A stretch of 60,687 bases of DNA from Adonisia turfae CCMR0081 (GTDB taxonomy: Bacteria > Cyanobacteriota > Cyanobacteriia > Phormidesmidales > Phormidesmidaceae): NCBI RefSeq assembly GCF_011009555.1, contig NZ_QXHD01000004.1, positions 6,977,879 to 7,038,565 of the forward strand, in the 5' to 3' direction. This document shows positions 16,486 through 25,213 of the stretch, one piece after another (position 1 is the stretch's first letter; every line of letters begins with the position of its first letter). The position numbers were made by a program, and so were the translations under genes. Under the pieces are notes generated by a model, which did not search any database, was not told where the DNA came from, and saw only the letters and a program-made list of their open reading frames with translations.

Positions 16486-17110
16486 TGTACACCTCCTGAA
16501 TTTTCTCGAGAGCTGTTGCTGTCACCACTAGCTTGTCAGCTAGAACGATGTCGTAAGCATTGAGATTAGTAGCCAAAATCAATTTGATGTTGGCCACATT
16601 ACGCACAGAGCGATAGACTACTTCATTTTTCTCAGCTGTGATCATCAAAACTTTCTGCTCAACATCAACTCCCCAACGTTCCAGAGCTGAAAGCACTTCT
16701 TTCGTCTTAGGAGCTGAGAGTTGATCAGCAAAGTTTTCAACAACGACCATGTCATCCACTCGACTTTGGAATGCTGTACGCAGGGCTAAACGACGCTCCT
16801 TGCGATTCATCTTGACATCGAAGTCACGAGGTTTGGGACCAAAGATAACCCCACCTCCACGCCACAATGGAGAACGGTTAGAACCAGCACGAGCTCGACC
16901 GGTACCTTTTTGACGCCACGGCTTACGGCCACCTCCACGCACCTCGGAACGCGTCTTTGAAGACAACGTGCCTTGGCGAGAATTATGCATCTGACGCACA
17001 ATGGCGCGATGCACTATATGAGCAGCGTTATCTTCCTTGGCAACGCTTAGATCAAGGGTGGCAGTACCTGCATCAGCCCCTTGCCAGTCTTTTATTACGC
17101 AATCAACCAT
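16478..17110 (-). CDS. rplD: 50S ribosomal protein L4
   Basis: A 210-residue L4, which binds domain I of 23S rRNA and reaches into the tunnel; in E. coli it also represses the S10 operon. The long loop is seen in KTRSEVRGGGRKPWRQKGTG followed by RARAGSNRSPLWRGGGVIFG, and the C-terminal domain has KVLMITAEKNEVVYRSVRNV. It starts 18 bp after rplC and overlaps rplW. L4-mediated control here is not shown. Confidence 0.97.
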   Translation of the reverse strand: MVDCVIKDWQGADAGTATLDLSVAKEDNAAHIVHRAIVRQMHNSRQGTLSSKTRSEVRGGGRKPWRQKGTGRARAGSNRSPLWRGGGVIFGPKPRDFDVKMNRKERRLALRTAFQSRVDDMVVVENFADQLSAPKTKEVLSALERWGVDVEQKVLMITAEKNEVVYRSVRNVANIKLILATNLNAYDIVLADKLVVTATALEKIQEVYSA

Positions 17111-17128
17111 GATAAGTTCTTAGCCCCC

Positions 17129-17767
17129 TTATTTCTTGCCGACAATATTTGCAGGGGCGATGTTCAATAGTGCGCCTGGCTTACCAGGAACAGCACCTTT
17201 AACCAGCAGAACACTACGCTCACTATCTACCCTTACGACCGCAAGCTTGCGCACAGTAACTTGCACATTACCTAATTGACCGGCCATTTTCTTACCAGGG
17301 TAGACTCGGCCAGGTGTTGTACCAGGTCCGATAGAACCAGGTAGGCGATGATTCTTGGAGCCGTGACTCATTGGACCACGACTAAAGTTGTGACGCTTTT
17401 GGTTACCTGCAAACCCTTTACCAATGCTCTTACCAGAGATATCTACTAGTTGACCAGCTTCAAAAATATCCGCTGCAACAGTTTGACCCAACTCAAATGA
17501 CGAGCTGTCATCAACACGATACTCACGCAGATGACGCAGACTAGGAGCTCCTGCCTTTTTGAGATGACCTAATTCAGGCTTAGTCAATGCCTTCTCCGCT
17601 ACTTCCTGATAGCCAATCTGCACGGCGCAGTAGCCATCGGTTTGCTGCGTTTTAACCTGAGTAACGACACAGGGGCCTGCTTGAATGACAGTTACCGGTA
17701 CTGCGTTACCAGCGTCATCAAACACCTGAGTCATTCCCAGTTTTGTCCCGAGAATACCGACAGACAC
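17129..17767 (-). CDS. rplC: 50S ribosomal protein L3
   Basis: A 212-residue L3, an early assembly protein near the peptidyl-transferase centre. It contains SVGILGTKLGMTQVFDDAGN, GFAGNQKRHNFSRGPMSHGS and HRLPGSIGPGTTPGRVYPGK. I chose the GTG at 17767, because AGGGAG then sits about 7 nt before the start and the protein begins MSVGILGTK as in relatives; the alternative TTG two codons earlier lies too close to that site. It is the first gene of the block; rpsJ (S10) is not upstream, as usual in cyanobacteria. Confidence 0.95.
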   Translation of the reverse strand: MSVGILGTKLGMTQVFDDAGNAVPVTVIQAGPCVVTQVKTQQTDGYCAVQIGYQEVAEKALTKPELGHLKKAGAPSLRHLREYRVDDSSSFELGQTVAADIFEAGQLVDISGKSIGKGFAGNQKRHNFSRGPMSHGSKNHRLPGSIGPGTTPGRVYPGKKMAGQLGNVQVTVRKLAVVRVDSERSVLLVKGAVPGKPGALLNIAPANIVGKK

Positions 17768-18234
17768 AATCAATCTCCCTAAACATTTCAGCTAAACTGT
17801 GGTGATTCACAGCCAGCACTTTGAGCCCCTTGTTTTTTCACAGCGGGGGCAATTACCCGGAAAGACAGACAAATGCAAAGAGCACTTACCCGCTCTCCAG
17901 AAATTCAACCGTATTTGATTGAATATTTTGAACATTAGCCAGGGTATACAAACAACCTCAATACCTTTGATGTATTGAGACACAACCCTTTGAGCCGTTA
18001 AAGTTGCGCCTTAGACTTAAGCAGCAGCACCACTTAGTATCTAGCTTGGCAGCGGTTTATAATAATACAGACATTTGAGATACTTGTCCATTATTTTATC
18101 AAATTAAATTTGAAATCCTAATTTGATAAAGCTTTGAATGCAAAGAACCTGCCGTGTTTTTATCAAAGGTGACGTTTAACCGGCTTAATATATGTAGTAG
18201 AGCAACCACCATTTAGGCACTGTTTGCATAAGTT
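17768..18234. promoter_or_regulatory. divergent leader/promoter region, rplC (minus) and ndhN (plus)
   Basis: This is a 467-bp gene-free region between divergent operons, so it should hold both promoters and the leader of the long ribosomal transcript. It contains a perfect 11-bp inverted repeat, TTATCAAATTA at 18096-18106 and TAATTTGATAA at 18119-18129 with a 12-nt spacer; the core TTATCAAA recurs once more near 18160. Closer to rplC a GCCCC...GGGGC stem can form near 17825-17850. No exact promoter boxes can be assigned with confidence. Confidence 0.55.
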
Positions 18235-18708
18235 ATGGGATTACTTGTATTCGGCAATCGATTTGTTCGGGATTTAGAGAGCAACGGTGCACTGGCAGTG
18301 CAGGTACCGTTGGAGGGTGGCTTCGAAGGCCGCTATCAGCGACGCATGCGGGCATCAGGTTATGAAAGTTTACACATGACGGCCCGTGGGCTGGGGGATT
18401 TATCAGCTTACTTAGGTGATGTACACGGTGTCCGCCCTCCCCATTTAGGTAAGAAAAGTATGGGGCAAGCCGCTGTCGGAGATCGCTATTTTGTGCCAGC
18501 CGTGTTGGATTATCGCCTAGAGCGTATGGCTAAAGGCATGAAGGGTATTTTGCTCTGGTTAATTGAGGGACATATTTTATCTAGCCAAGAATTGGCATTC
18601 TTAACAACCCTATGTGAATCCGACTCCCGCATCAAAGTGGTTGTTGAACTAGGTGGTGACCGCTCATTTAAGTGGTTTCCGCTTAAGGACGCTGTTAAAT
18701 CTGCATAG
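18235..18708 (+). CDS. ndhN: NAD(P)H-quinone oxidoreductase subunit N
   Basis: NdhN is a cyanobacteria/chloroplast-specific peripheral subunit of the photosynthetic NDH-1 complex, which passes electrons from ferredoxin to plastoquinone in cyclic flow and respiration. The 157-residue protein is full length: MGLLVFGNRFVRDLESNGAL, EGRYQRRMRASGYESLHMTA, PAVLDYRLERMAKGMKGILL and the C-terminal VVVELGGDRSFKWFPLKD. It is followed by ldpA after 90 bp on the same strand. Confidence 0.95.
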   Translation: MGLLVFGNRFVRDLESNGALAVQVPLEGGFEGRYQRRMRASGYESLHMTARGLGDLSAYLGDVHGVRPPHLGKKSMGQAAVGDRYFVPAVLDYRLERMAKGMKGILLWLIEGHILSSQELAFLTTLCESDSRIKVVVELGGDRSFKWFPLKDAVKSA

Positions 18709-18798
18709 GTCGACCATTGGCCAACCAGAAACTGGCCCAAAAAGAACATTTGTTCTAATTTGACTGCAGAGTATTTTGCTAAGCGATAGTATAGGTGG

Positions 18799-19944
18799 GT
18801 GACTATTCCCCTAAATCCGCTAGATTCCCTGAGACTTGGACAATGGTTCAAGCTTATTTGTGGCGCTAGTTATCAAGATGTCTCAAAAGTCCGTAATTTG
18901 TCCCTGGTGTATAGCCTTGCAGGGGCAGATTGCGTTGATGTAGCAGCTGATCTGGCAGTGGTACAGGCTGCCACTGATGGAATAACTGCATCACAGTTTG
19001 TGACACCAACTGGCTCTGGCAGACGTCCGTGGTTGATGGTGAGTTTTAATGATGGTCAAGATCCTCACTTCCGCAAAGCGTGGTTTGATGGCCGAAAATG
19101 CCCTGTCAATTGCCCCCGTCCTTGCGAGCGAGTATGCCCAGCTGATGCGATCTCGTTACTTTCAGACAAACCTGGGCTGTCAGGGTTGGGGGTAATTGCT
19201 GAACGCTGTTATGGCTGTGGCCGTTGTTTGCCGGTCTGTCCCTATGGTTTGCTGAAAGAGAACGCATTTACTGTAGCCGCAGGTGAGCTCGTACCCACAC
19301 TGATTCCCTTCATCGATGCAATTGAAATCCACACTCAAATTGGTCGACAGATTGAATTTCAGCGCCTATGGCAGCAAATTGCTTCTTATATTCCGCAGCT
19401 GAAGTTGGTGGCCGTCAGTTGCCCCGACAGCGAGGCTTACGGCATCACCATTGTTGACTATCTAACTGAGCTCTATCAGTTAATGGATCCTAAGCCCAAT
19501 CAATTGCTGTGGCAGACGGACGGACGACCCATGAGCGGCGATATTGGTAGGGGAACAACCCTTGCGACGGTTCGGCTAGCTGAAAAGGTCTTAAACGCTC
19601 GTTTACCTGGCTATGTTCAACTAGCAGGCGGAACCAACGACTATACGGTGGCTAAGTTGCGATCGCTAAATTTGCTCAAGCCTCGCCTACAGTCTCTTGG
19701 AGAGACTAACTCCAACACCATAGGGATTCACGGGATTGCCTATGGTAGCTACGCCCGTCGATTATTGAACCTGGGAGATGGCCATCTCGAAGATGAGCCA
19801 GAGCAGCTATGGCAGCAGGTTAACTTAGCGCTTGGCTTGGTAAGTCAGATTAAGCCTGATATCCGGAACGCCACCAGTATTTCACACTTCTTAAAACAAG
19901 AGAACTATCCAAAACCAAGCTCAGCTGCGACGGTTCCCCCATAG
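18799..19944 (+). CDS. ldpA: Light-dependent period protein LdpA (iron-sulfur clock-input protein)
   Basis: LdpA is a redox-sensing iron-sulfur protein that, in Synechococcus elongatus, adjusts circadian period to light intensity through CikA and KaiA. This 381-residue protein has a cysteine-rich motif CPVNCPRPCERVCPADAI near residue 103 and a second, ferredoxin-like one CYGCGRCLPVCPYG near 138; together they can hold two Fe-S clusters. A TIM-barrel-like C-terminal part (VQLAGGTNDYTVAKLRSLN, IGIHGIAYGSYAR) follows. The start is GTG at 18799; a slightly later start cannot be excluded. Confidence 0.93.
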   Translation: MTIPLNPLDSLRLGQWFKLICGASYQDVSKVRNLSLVYSLAGADCVDVAADLAVVQAATDGITASQFVTPTGSGRRPWLMVSFNDGQDPHFRKAWFDGRKCPVNCPRPCERVCPADAISLLSDKPGLSGLGVIAERCYGCGRCLPVCPYGLLKENAFTVAAGELVPTLIPFIDAIEIHTQIGRQIEFQRLWQQIASYIPQLKLVAVSCPDSEAYGITIVDYLTELYQLMDPKPNQLLWQTDGRPMSGDIGRGTTLATVRLAEKVLNARLPGYVQLAGGTNDYTVAKLRSLNLLKPRLQSLGETNSNTIGIHGIAYGSYARRLLNLGDGHLEDEPEQLWQQVNLALGLVSQIKPDIRNATSISHFLKQENYPKPSSAATVPP

Positions 19945-20043
19945 GAGGTAGCTGTAGTCAGGCAAGCCAGTTTGACTCCTATGGCTGAAAACCTGGCTCG
20001 ATTCTACCTATTTTTAAATATTCCTTTTTAGTTTCCCGAATCT

Positions 20044-21828
20044 ATGGCTCGTTCAGACGAATATCAATCTACGCCTGAATCGACTGCTGCACTTTCTAAA
20101 AGCAGTGCTCCAATTCATGACGACCTGGATCAGCTTTTAAGTATCCTGCCTGAAGGCCTGCGGGCTCCCCTGAGTAATCACCCTCAGCGTTCTCAGCTAA
20201 TTGAGGTCATCCTAGATTTAGGTAGACGACCCGAAGCTAGATTTCCAGGCAAGGCAGACTATCTTTCAGAGCAGGTTATTTCCAAGGAAGATTTACAGCA
20301 CTGTATTGAACGGGTTGGGACGTTTGGGGGTGATAATCGCGCTGGAATTGAGAAAACGCTACACCGCATTAGTGCTATGCGGAACCGAGCTGGAACCATT
20401 ATTGGCCTGACCTGTCGAGTGGGTCGAGCTGTTTTTGGTACGGTCGAAATGATTCGTGACCTGGTTGAAGCAGGCCAGTCAATTTTACTGCTGGGCAGAC
20501 CAGGTGTGGGCAAAACTACTGCTCTACGCGAAATTGCTCGCGTCTTAGCAGATGACCTTGATAAACGCGTCGTCATTATAGACACGTCCAACGAAATTGC
20601 TGGTGATGGAGACATACCTCACCCTGCCATCGGTCGAGCCCGCCGTATGCAAGTAGCTCGACCGGAACAACAGCACCAAGTCATGATCGAGGCCGTTGAA
20701 AACCATACCCCCGAAGTCATTATCATTGATGAAATCGGTACTGAGCTCGAAGCACTAGCAGCCCGAACTATTGCAGAAAGAGGGGTACAGCTAGTGGGTA
20801 CCGCCCATGGTAACCAACTAGAAAACCTGATCAAAAATCCAACTCTGGCTGACCTCATTGGCGGTATTCAAACGGTCACCCTAGGAGATGATGAAGCTCG
20901 TCGTCGGGGTAGCCAAAAAAGTGTTTTGGAACGCAAAGCTCCACCCACATTTGACATGGCCATTGAAATGCTGGAGCGACAACGGTGGGTTGTCCATGAG
21001 GATGTAGCAGCTACGGTTGATCATCTATTGCGCGGGCGCATGTCGGAAACCCAGGTTCGGACGGTGGGAGAAAACGGCAAAGTCTCCATTACCCATGAAC
21101 TACCGGATATTGTTAGTCAAAGGCGCACCACTCGACGGACTCAGCGAGGTTGGCGCGAGGCTGGCCAAATGGAACCCGTTGCACAACGAGCTCGCCAGCA
21201 TGGCACCAAGGCACCGACGCCACTGCCCGTACCTAATGCTACTGATGAGTTTCAAGCCTTGTTGGATCGGCAACTGGATACAAGTAGTTTGGAACTATCC
21301 ACACCCGTGGGGCCTAATGGGGAAGATTTGGTGCCGATTTATCCCTATGGCATTAGCCGTGAACAGCTACATCATGTCATTGATACGCTGAAACTTCCGG
21401 TATCAATTACCAAGGAGCTTGGGGTGGCTCAAGCAGTGTTGGCATTGCGATCGCATGTGCGAAACCACTCTAAACTCAAAACCATTGCAAAATCGCGTCA
21501 ACTTCCTATTTACACCGTCAAATCCAATACCATTCCACAGATCACACGGGCCCTGCAACGTCTTCTAGATATTGACCCTAGAGATCAATCAGCAGCTATT
21601 GATCTTTCTCTCTTTACTCGCCAAGGCGAAGATGATGAACTCGAAGCCCTTGAAGAAGCAAGGCTAGCAGTTGAGCAAATTGTGATTCCTAAAGGACAAC
21701 CCGTCGAATTATTACCCCGCTCCGCAAAAATCCGAAAAATGCAACACGAATTAGCCGAGCACTATCGACTTAAGTCCTTGAGTTTTGGGGATGAACCCAA
21801 CCGTCGGCTACGTATTTTTCCCGCCTAA
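20044..21828 (+). CDS. Ycf45-type P-loop ATPase with C-terminal R3H domain
   Basis: This 594-residue cytosolic ATPase belongs to the SpoIIIAA/Ycf45-like family found in cyanobacteria and some plastids. Walker A is GRPGVGKTT at 151-159 and Walker B is VIIIDEIG at 225-232. An Arg-rich linker follows, then a C-terminal single-stranded nucleic-acid-binding R3H region (PRSAKIRKMQHELAEHYRL, then GDEPNRRLRIFPA). Its molecular job is not established; nucleic-acid-dependent ATPase activity is the reasonable inference. It sits downstream of ndhN and ldpA, an arrangement I recall from other cyanobacteria. Confidence 0.9.
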   Translation: MARSDEYQSTPESTAALSKSSAPIHDDLDQLLSILPEGLRAPLSNHPQRSQLIEVILDLGRRPEARFPGKADYLSEQVISKEDLQHCIERVGTFGGDNRAGIEKTLHRISAMRNRAGTIIGLTCRVGRAVFGTVEMIRDLVEAGQSILLLGRPGVGKTTALREIARVLADDLDKRVVIIDTSNEIAGDGDIPHPAIGRARRMQVARPEQQHQVMIEAVENHTPEVIIIDEIGTELEALAARTIAERGVQLVGTAHGNQLENLIKNPTLADLIGGIQTVTLGDDEARRRGSQKSVLERKAPPTFDMAIEMLERQRWVVHEDVAATVDHLLRGRMSETQVRTVGENGKVSITHELPDIVSQRRTTRRTQRGWREAGQMEPVAQRARQHGTKAPTPLPVPNATDEFQALLDRQLDTSSLELSTPVGPNGEDLVPIYPYGISREQLHHVIDTLKLPVSITKELGVAQAVLALRSHVRNHSKLKTIAKSRQLPIYTVKSNTIPQITRALQRLLDIDPRDQSAAIDLSLFTRQGEDDELEALEEARLAVEQIVIPKGQPVELLPRSAKIRKMQHELAEHYRLKSLSFGDEPNRRLRIFPA

Positions 21829-21955
21829 ATATCGCCATACCTATGGGTGCCATACACCTAAACGTTCTCCTGAGTACCCCATTCAGATAAGATAATCACC
21901 ACAGGCCCAATGGCCAGGCACACAATTGGAGCCATCTGTAATTGGGAATAAGTTT

Positions 21956-22366
21956 ATGAAACGTATTTTGTCTCGTTTGTTTGCATTTACCCTAGTGGCC
22001 ATCCTAGGTCTCACTGGCTGCGGTGGTGACGGCATGGGAGCTGACGGACTCAGCGGTAACTATCGCCAAGACACCATGGCAGTTGTAGAAACCCTCAGAA
22101 CCGCCATTGAGCTACCCGCAGATGCTCCAAACCTCCCTGAGGTTCGCTCCCAAGCCAGACAACAGATCAATGCATTCTCAGCTCGCTATCGTCGATCTGC
22201 AAATGCAGCTAGCCTAAGTTCCTTTGCCACCATGCAAACAGCAGTGAATGCGCTGGCAGGCCACTATAGTTCCTATCCCAATCGCCCTATTCCCGCAAAG
22301 CTGAAGGCTCGGTTAGAACAAGAGTTTAAGCAAGTCGAAGCTGCACTGCGTCGAGAATCGGCTTAG
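21956..22366 (+). CDS. psb27: Photosystem II assembly lipoprotein Psb27
   Basis: Psb27 binds CP43 on the lumenal side of photosystem II during assembly and repair and holds off manganese-cluster formation. The 136-residue protein has a lipoprotein signal peptide ending in the lipobox LTGC, with lipid-carrying Cys at residue 22, and the four-helix core GNYRQDTMAVVETLRTAIEL and ALAGHYSSYPNRPIPAKLKA. The frame is open ten codons further upstream, but MKRILSRLFAF at 21956 gives a normal lipoprotein signal. A strong terminator follows. Confidence 0.95.
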   Translation: MKRILSRLFAFTLVAILGLTGCGGDGMGADGLSGNYRQDTMAVVETLRTAIELPADAPNLPEVRSQARQQINAFSARYRRSANAASLSSFATMQTAVNALAGHYSSYPNRPIPAKLKARLEQEFKQVEAALRRESA

Positions 22367-22385
22367 CTAATAATTAACAGTCACA

Positions 22386-22434
22386 AATACCCAAAAAAGC
22401 CTCGCCGGAATCCGGCGAGGCTTTTTTGGGTATT
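22386..22434. terminator. strong intrinsic terminator after psb27 (23-bp perfect arms)
   Basis: AATACCCAAAAAAGCCTCGC plus CGG (22386-22408) is exactly complementary to 22412-22434 around a 3-nt loop. The GC-rich core GCCTCGCCGG/CCGGCGAGGC is flanked by A6 and T6, so it can act on both strands. It separates psb27 from the rpmJ-led ribosomal operon, which must therefore have its own promoter. Confidence 0.95.
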
Positions 22435-22582
22435 CCCATGGCAATTTACATCTACTAATGGCTATATCGAGTAGCAAGCGAGCTCAAGACACATCAACTG
22501 TCCATAACAAAAATTAATTGACCGCTTGTTAAGCTATTTGCTAGAATCACACTTCTGTAGGCAAGTTTTTTACATTTTCAGC

Positions 22583-22696
22583 ATGAAAGTACGGGCATCC
22601 GTCAAGAAGATGTGCGACAAGTGCCGGGTGATCCGTCGGCGCGGTCGAGTGATGGTTATTTGTTCTAACCCCAAGCATAAGCAACGCCAGGGTTAG
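22583..22696 (+). CDS. rpmJ: 50S ribosomal protein L36 (zinc-binding type)
   Basis: This short gene of 37 codons reads MKVRASVKKMCDKCRVIRRR and ends in CSNPKHKQRQG. Cys11, Cys14, Cys27 and His32 form the zinc site of the C+ type of L36. It heads the plus-strand alpha-type block and is followed after 106 bp by rpsM. In most cyanobacteria infA precedes it directly; here infA is 16 kb away on the opposite strand. Confidence 0.98.
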   Translation: MKVRASVKKMCDKCRVIRRRGRVMVICSNPKHKQRQG

Positions 22697-22802
22697 CCAC
22701 TGTAACGAGTTTAACGATTTATTTCACATTCAACTGAGCGGTTGCCAACTGACATGTCAGTGCCAACGTAACCGCACGGCAGCAAACTAGGGAGAAAGCA
22801 CG

Positions 22803-23183
22803 GTGGCACGTATTGCAGGCGTTGACCTACCAAGGGATAAGCGCATTGAGATTGGTTTAACTTACATCTACGGTATCGGCCTGAGTCGGTCCAAAGAGAT
22901 CCTGGAAAAAACTGGGGTCAACGCCGATATTCGCGTTAAGGATTTGGCCGATAGCGATGTAGCAAAACTACGGGAAGTGGTTGAAAACGACTATCAAATC
23001 GAAGGTGATTTGAGACGTTGGGAAAGTATGAACATCAAGCGGCTAATGGATATTGGCTGCTACAGAGGACGTCGCCATCGGTCAGGACTGCCCGTGCGTG
23101 GTCAGCGGACTCGCACTAATGCGCGCACACGTCGTGGTAAGCGCTTGGCTATTGCTGGCAAGAAGAAGCCTGGTAAGAAATAA
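22803..23183 (+). CDS. rpsM: 30S ribosomal protein S13
   Basis: A 126-residue S13 at the head-to-large-subunit bridge. It shows ARIAGVDLPRDKRIEIGLTY, YGIGLSRSKEILEKTGVNAD and the basic tail GQRTRTNARTRRGKRLAIAG. The start is GTG, preceded by AGGGAG eight bases away, so the choice is secure. rpsK follows after 169 bp. Confidence 0.97.
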   Translation: MARIAGVDLPRDKRIEIGLTYIYGIGLSRSKEILEKTGVNADIRVKDLADSDVAKLREVVENDYQIEGDLRRWESMNIKRLMDIGCYRGRRHRSGLPVRGQRTRTNARTRRGKRLAIAGKKKPGKK

Positions 23184-23352
23184 AACCTGACGACGCAATC
23201 TGTAGGTGATCTTTACATTCCAAGGGTTGCCGATTTAGACATGCGTGCTACAACAGGAAAGGCATTTTGGCAAGGAATTGGCAATCAGGTGGGTCACTAG
23301 TCGGCGACTACACAGGTTTTTAAAGAGTTAACGTTTTCGGAATACAGGAACT

Positions 23353-23745
23353 ATGGCTAAAGGCGTCAAGCGCGCGGGTGGACGCAAACCCCGGAAGAAT
23401 GTCCCCAACGGTGTTGTCCACATTCAATCAACATTTAACAACACCATTGTGACTATTACAGATACCAAAGGTGATGCAGTTTCATGGGCATCAGCTGGTT
23501 CCAGCGGCTTTAAAGGTGCCAAGAAAGGAACTCCCTTTGCAGCTCAAACAGCAGCCGACAGTGCTGCCCGTCGAGCTATGGACCAAGGAATGCGTCAGGT
23601 TGAAGTCATGGTTAGTGGCCCTGGTGCTGGTCGTGAAACGGCCATTCGTGCTCTTCAAGGGGCTGGGTTAGAAATCACTTTAATTCGTGATGTGACGCCT
23701 ATTCCCCACAACGGCTGCCGCCCACCCAAGCGCCGCCGCGTCTAA
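23353..23745 (+). CDS. rpsK: 30S ribosomal protein S11
   Basis: A 130-residue S11 at the platform, near the E-site mRNA. Landmarks are GVVHIQSTFNNTIVTITDTK, SSGFKGAKKGTPFAAQTAAD and the C-terminal IRDVTPIPHNGCRPPKRRRV. It starts with ATG and lies 66 bp before rpoA in the usual alpha-operon order. Confidence 0.98.
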   Translation: MAKGVKRAGGRKPRKNVPNGVVHIQSTFNNTIVTITDTKGDAVSWASAGSSGFKGAKKGTPFAAQTAADSAARRAMDQGMRQVEVMVSGPGAGRETAIRALQGAGLEITLIRDVTPIPHNGCRPPKRRRV

Positions 23746-23811
23746 TTTTTTTTAACCTATCAGCTAAAAAGTTAGCCACCAGGCAATAGCTATCTAAGGG
23801 AGGTCACTGTA

Positions 23812-24759
23812 GTGGGACAGTTTAAAATTGAATGTGTAGAATCAATCGTCGAAGACGATCAGAGCCAATTTAGTCGTTTTGTACTCGAACCTCTTGAGCG
23901 TAGTCAAGGGATCACAGTTGGTAACGCACTCAGACGGGTTTTACTCTCAAATATTGAGGGTGCTGCTATCACAGCGGTGCGCATGGCAGGGGCAAATCAT
24001 GAGTTTGCAACAATTCCAGGAGTACGTGAGGATGTGCTTGATATCATTCTGAACCTCAAGGAAGTTGTTGTTAAGACCTACACAAACCAACCTCAGATTG
24101 GCCGCCTAGCTGTACAAGGTCCTGCAACTGTAACGGCAGCGCATTTTGAGTTGCCTGCTGAAGTTGAGCTTATTAACCCAGATCATTACGTGGCCTCAGT
24201 TGCGCAGGGTCACACACTTGAAATGGAGTTTCGGGTAGAAAATGGTCATGGTTACCGTGCTGTCAGCAACAATCGCGATGAAGCAACAGCCCTAGACTTC
24301 ATGCAAATTGACGCTGTCTTTATGCCAGTAAGAAAGGTCAATTATTCAGTTGAAGAGACAATCGTTGGTGCCGATCAGCCTAAAGATCGCTTACTGATGG
24401 AAGTTAGTACGAATGGTAGTCTGACGCCTCAGCAGGCAATGAGCCAGGCAGCGGATATTCTGATAGACCTGTTTAACCCACTCAAGGATGTTACCCTTGA
24501 GCCCAAGCGGGATGAAGACGTCAAAGAGGAAGACACCACTTATCAGATTCCAATTGAAGAATTACAGCTGTCTGTACGTGCCTATAACTGTTTGAAGCGA
24601 GCGCAGATTAATTCTGTGTCTGATTTGCTGGACTACAGCCAAGAAGATCTCCTTGAGATTAAGAACTTTGGTCAGAAGTCAGCGGAAGAGGTGATTGATT
24701 CACTACAACATCGATTGGGAATTACCCTACCTATCGAAAAACCGGCTAAACAATCTTAG
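23812..24759 (+). CDS. rpoA: RNA polymerase alpha subunit
   Basis: The 315-residue alpha subunit nucleates polymerase assembly. The N-terminal dimerisation domain includes FVLEPLERSQGITVGNALRR and GAAITAVRMAGANHEFATIP; after an acidic linker (KRDEDVKEEDTTYQ) the C-terminal domain, which contacts UP elements and activators, has LQLSVRAYNCLKRAQINSVS and LEIKNFGQKSAEEVIDSL. The start is GTG with an excellent ribosome site (AAGGGAGGT) in front. A hairpin with a T-run follows the stop before rplQ. Confidence 0.98.
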   Translation: MGQFKIECVESIVEDDQSQFSRFVLEPLERSQGITVGNALRRVLLSNIEGAAITAVRMAGANHEFATIPGVREDVLDIILNLKEVVVKTYTNQPQIGRLAVQGPATVTAAHFELPAEVELINPDHYVASVAQGHTLEMEFRVENGHGYRAVSNNRDEATALDFMQIDAVFMPVRKVNYSVEETIVGADQPKDRLLMEVSTNGSLTPQQAMSQAADILIDLFNPLKDVTLEPKRDEDVKEEDTTYQIPIEELQLSVRAYNCLKRAQINSVSDLLDYSQEDLLEIKNFGQKSAEEVIDSLQHRLGITLPIEKPAKQS

Positions 24760-24799
24760 GCCTAACGCCTTGGCCTTGAGTGTTTTCAGGCCAATCTCT

Positions 24800-24824
24800 C
24801 CGAAGCCCAAGGCTTCGGTTTTTT
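24800..24824 (+). terminator. terminator-like hairpin between rpoA and rplQ
   Basis: CCGAAGCC at 24800-24807 pairs with GGCTTCGG at 24811-24818 over the loop CAA, followed by T6. It lies 40 bp after the rpoA stop and 30 bp before rplQ, inside an otherwise continuous ribosomal operon. It looks like a weak or regulated intrinsic terminator (attenuator) rather than a full operon end. Confidence 0.75.
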
Positions 24825-24853
24825 CTTGTCTATTTGCTAACAGAGGAGACCCT

Positions 24854-25204
24854 ATGCGCCATCGTTGTCGTACGCCCCATCTGGGCAAACCTGCAGATCA
24901 GCGTCGTGCTTTGTTGCGATCGCTAACTACTGAACTCATTCGTCACGGTCGGATCAAAACCACACTCACTCGAGCCAAAGCCGTCCGTTCCGAAGCCGAG
25001 CGTATGATCACCCTAGCCAAGGAAGGTTCCCTGGCGGCTCGCCGTCGAGCCATGGGGTACATGTACGACAAAGACCTTGTTCATTCTTTGTTTGAACAAG
25101 CCCCCTCTCGATATGCTGAGCGTCAGGGTGGCTATACTCGCATCGTGCGCACAATTAGCCGCCGAGGTGACAATTCAGTGATGGCCATTATTGAGCTCAC
25201 CTAG
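24854..25204 (+). CDS. rplQ: 50S ribosomal protein L17
   Basis: A 116-residue L17 near the exit tunnel. It begins MRHRCRTPHLGKPADQRRAL and continues LLRSLTTELIRHGRIKTTLT, ending with TRIVRTISRRGDNSVMAIIE. The frame is open far upstream through the rpoA 3' end, but the ATG at 24854, preceded by GAGGAGA, gives exact family length. truA starts within 10 bp of its stop. Confidence 0.97.
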   Translation: MRHRCRTPHLGKPADQRRALLRSLTTELIRHGRIKTTLTRAKAVRSEAERMITLAKEGSLAARRRAMGYMYDKDLVHSLFEQAPSRYAERQGGYTRIVRTISRRGDNSVMAIIELT

Positions 25205-25213
25205 TTCCCATTG

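Noticed and set aside
23184..23352. A small gene between rpsM and rpsK (ATG near 23240, 19 codons)
   Set aside because: Very short, no good ribosome site and no recognisable product.
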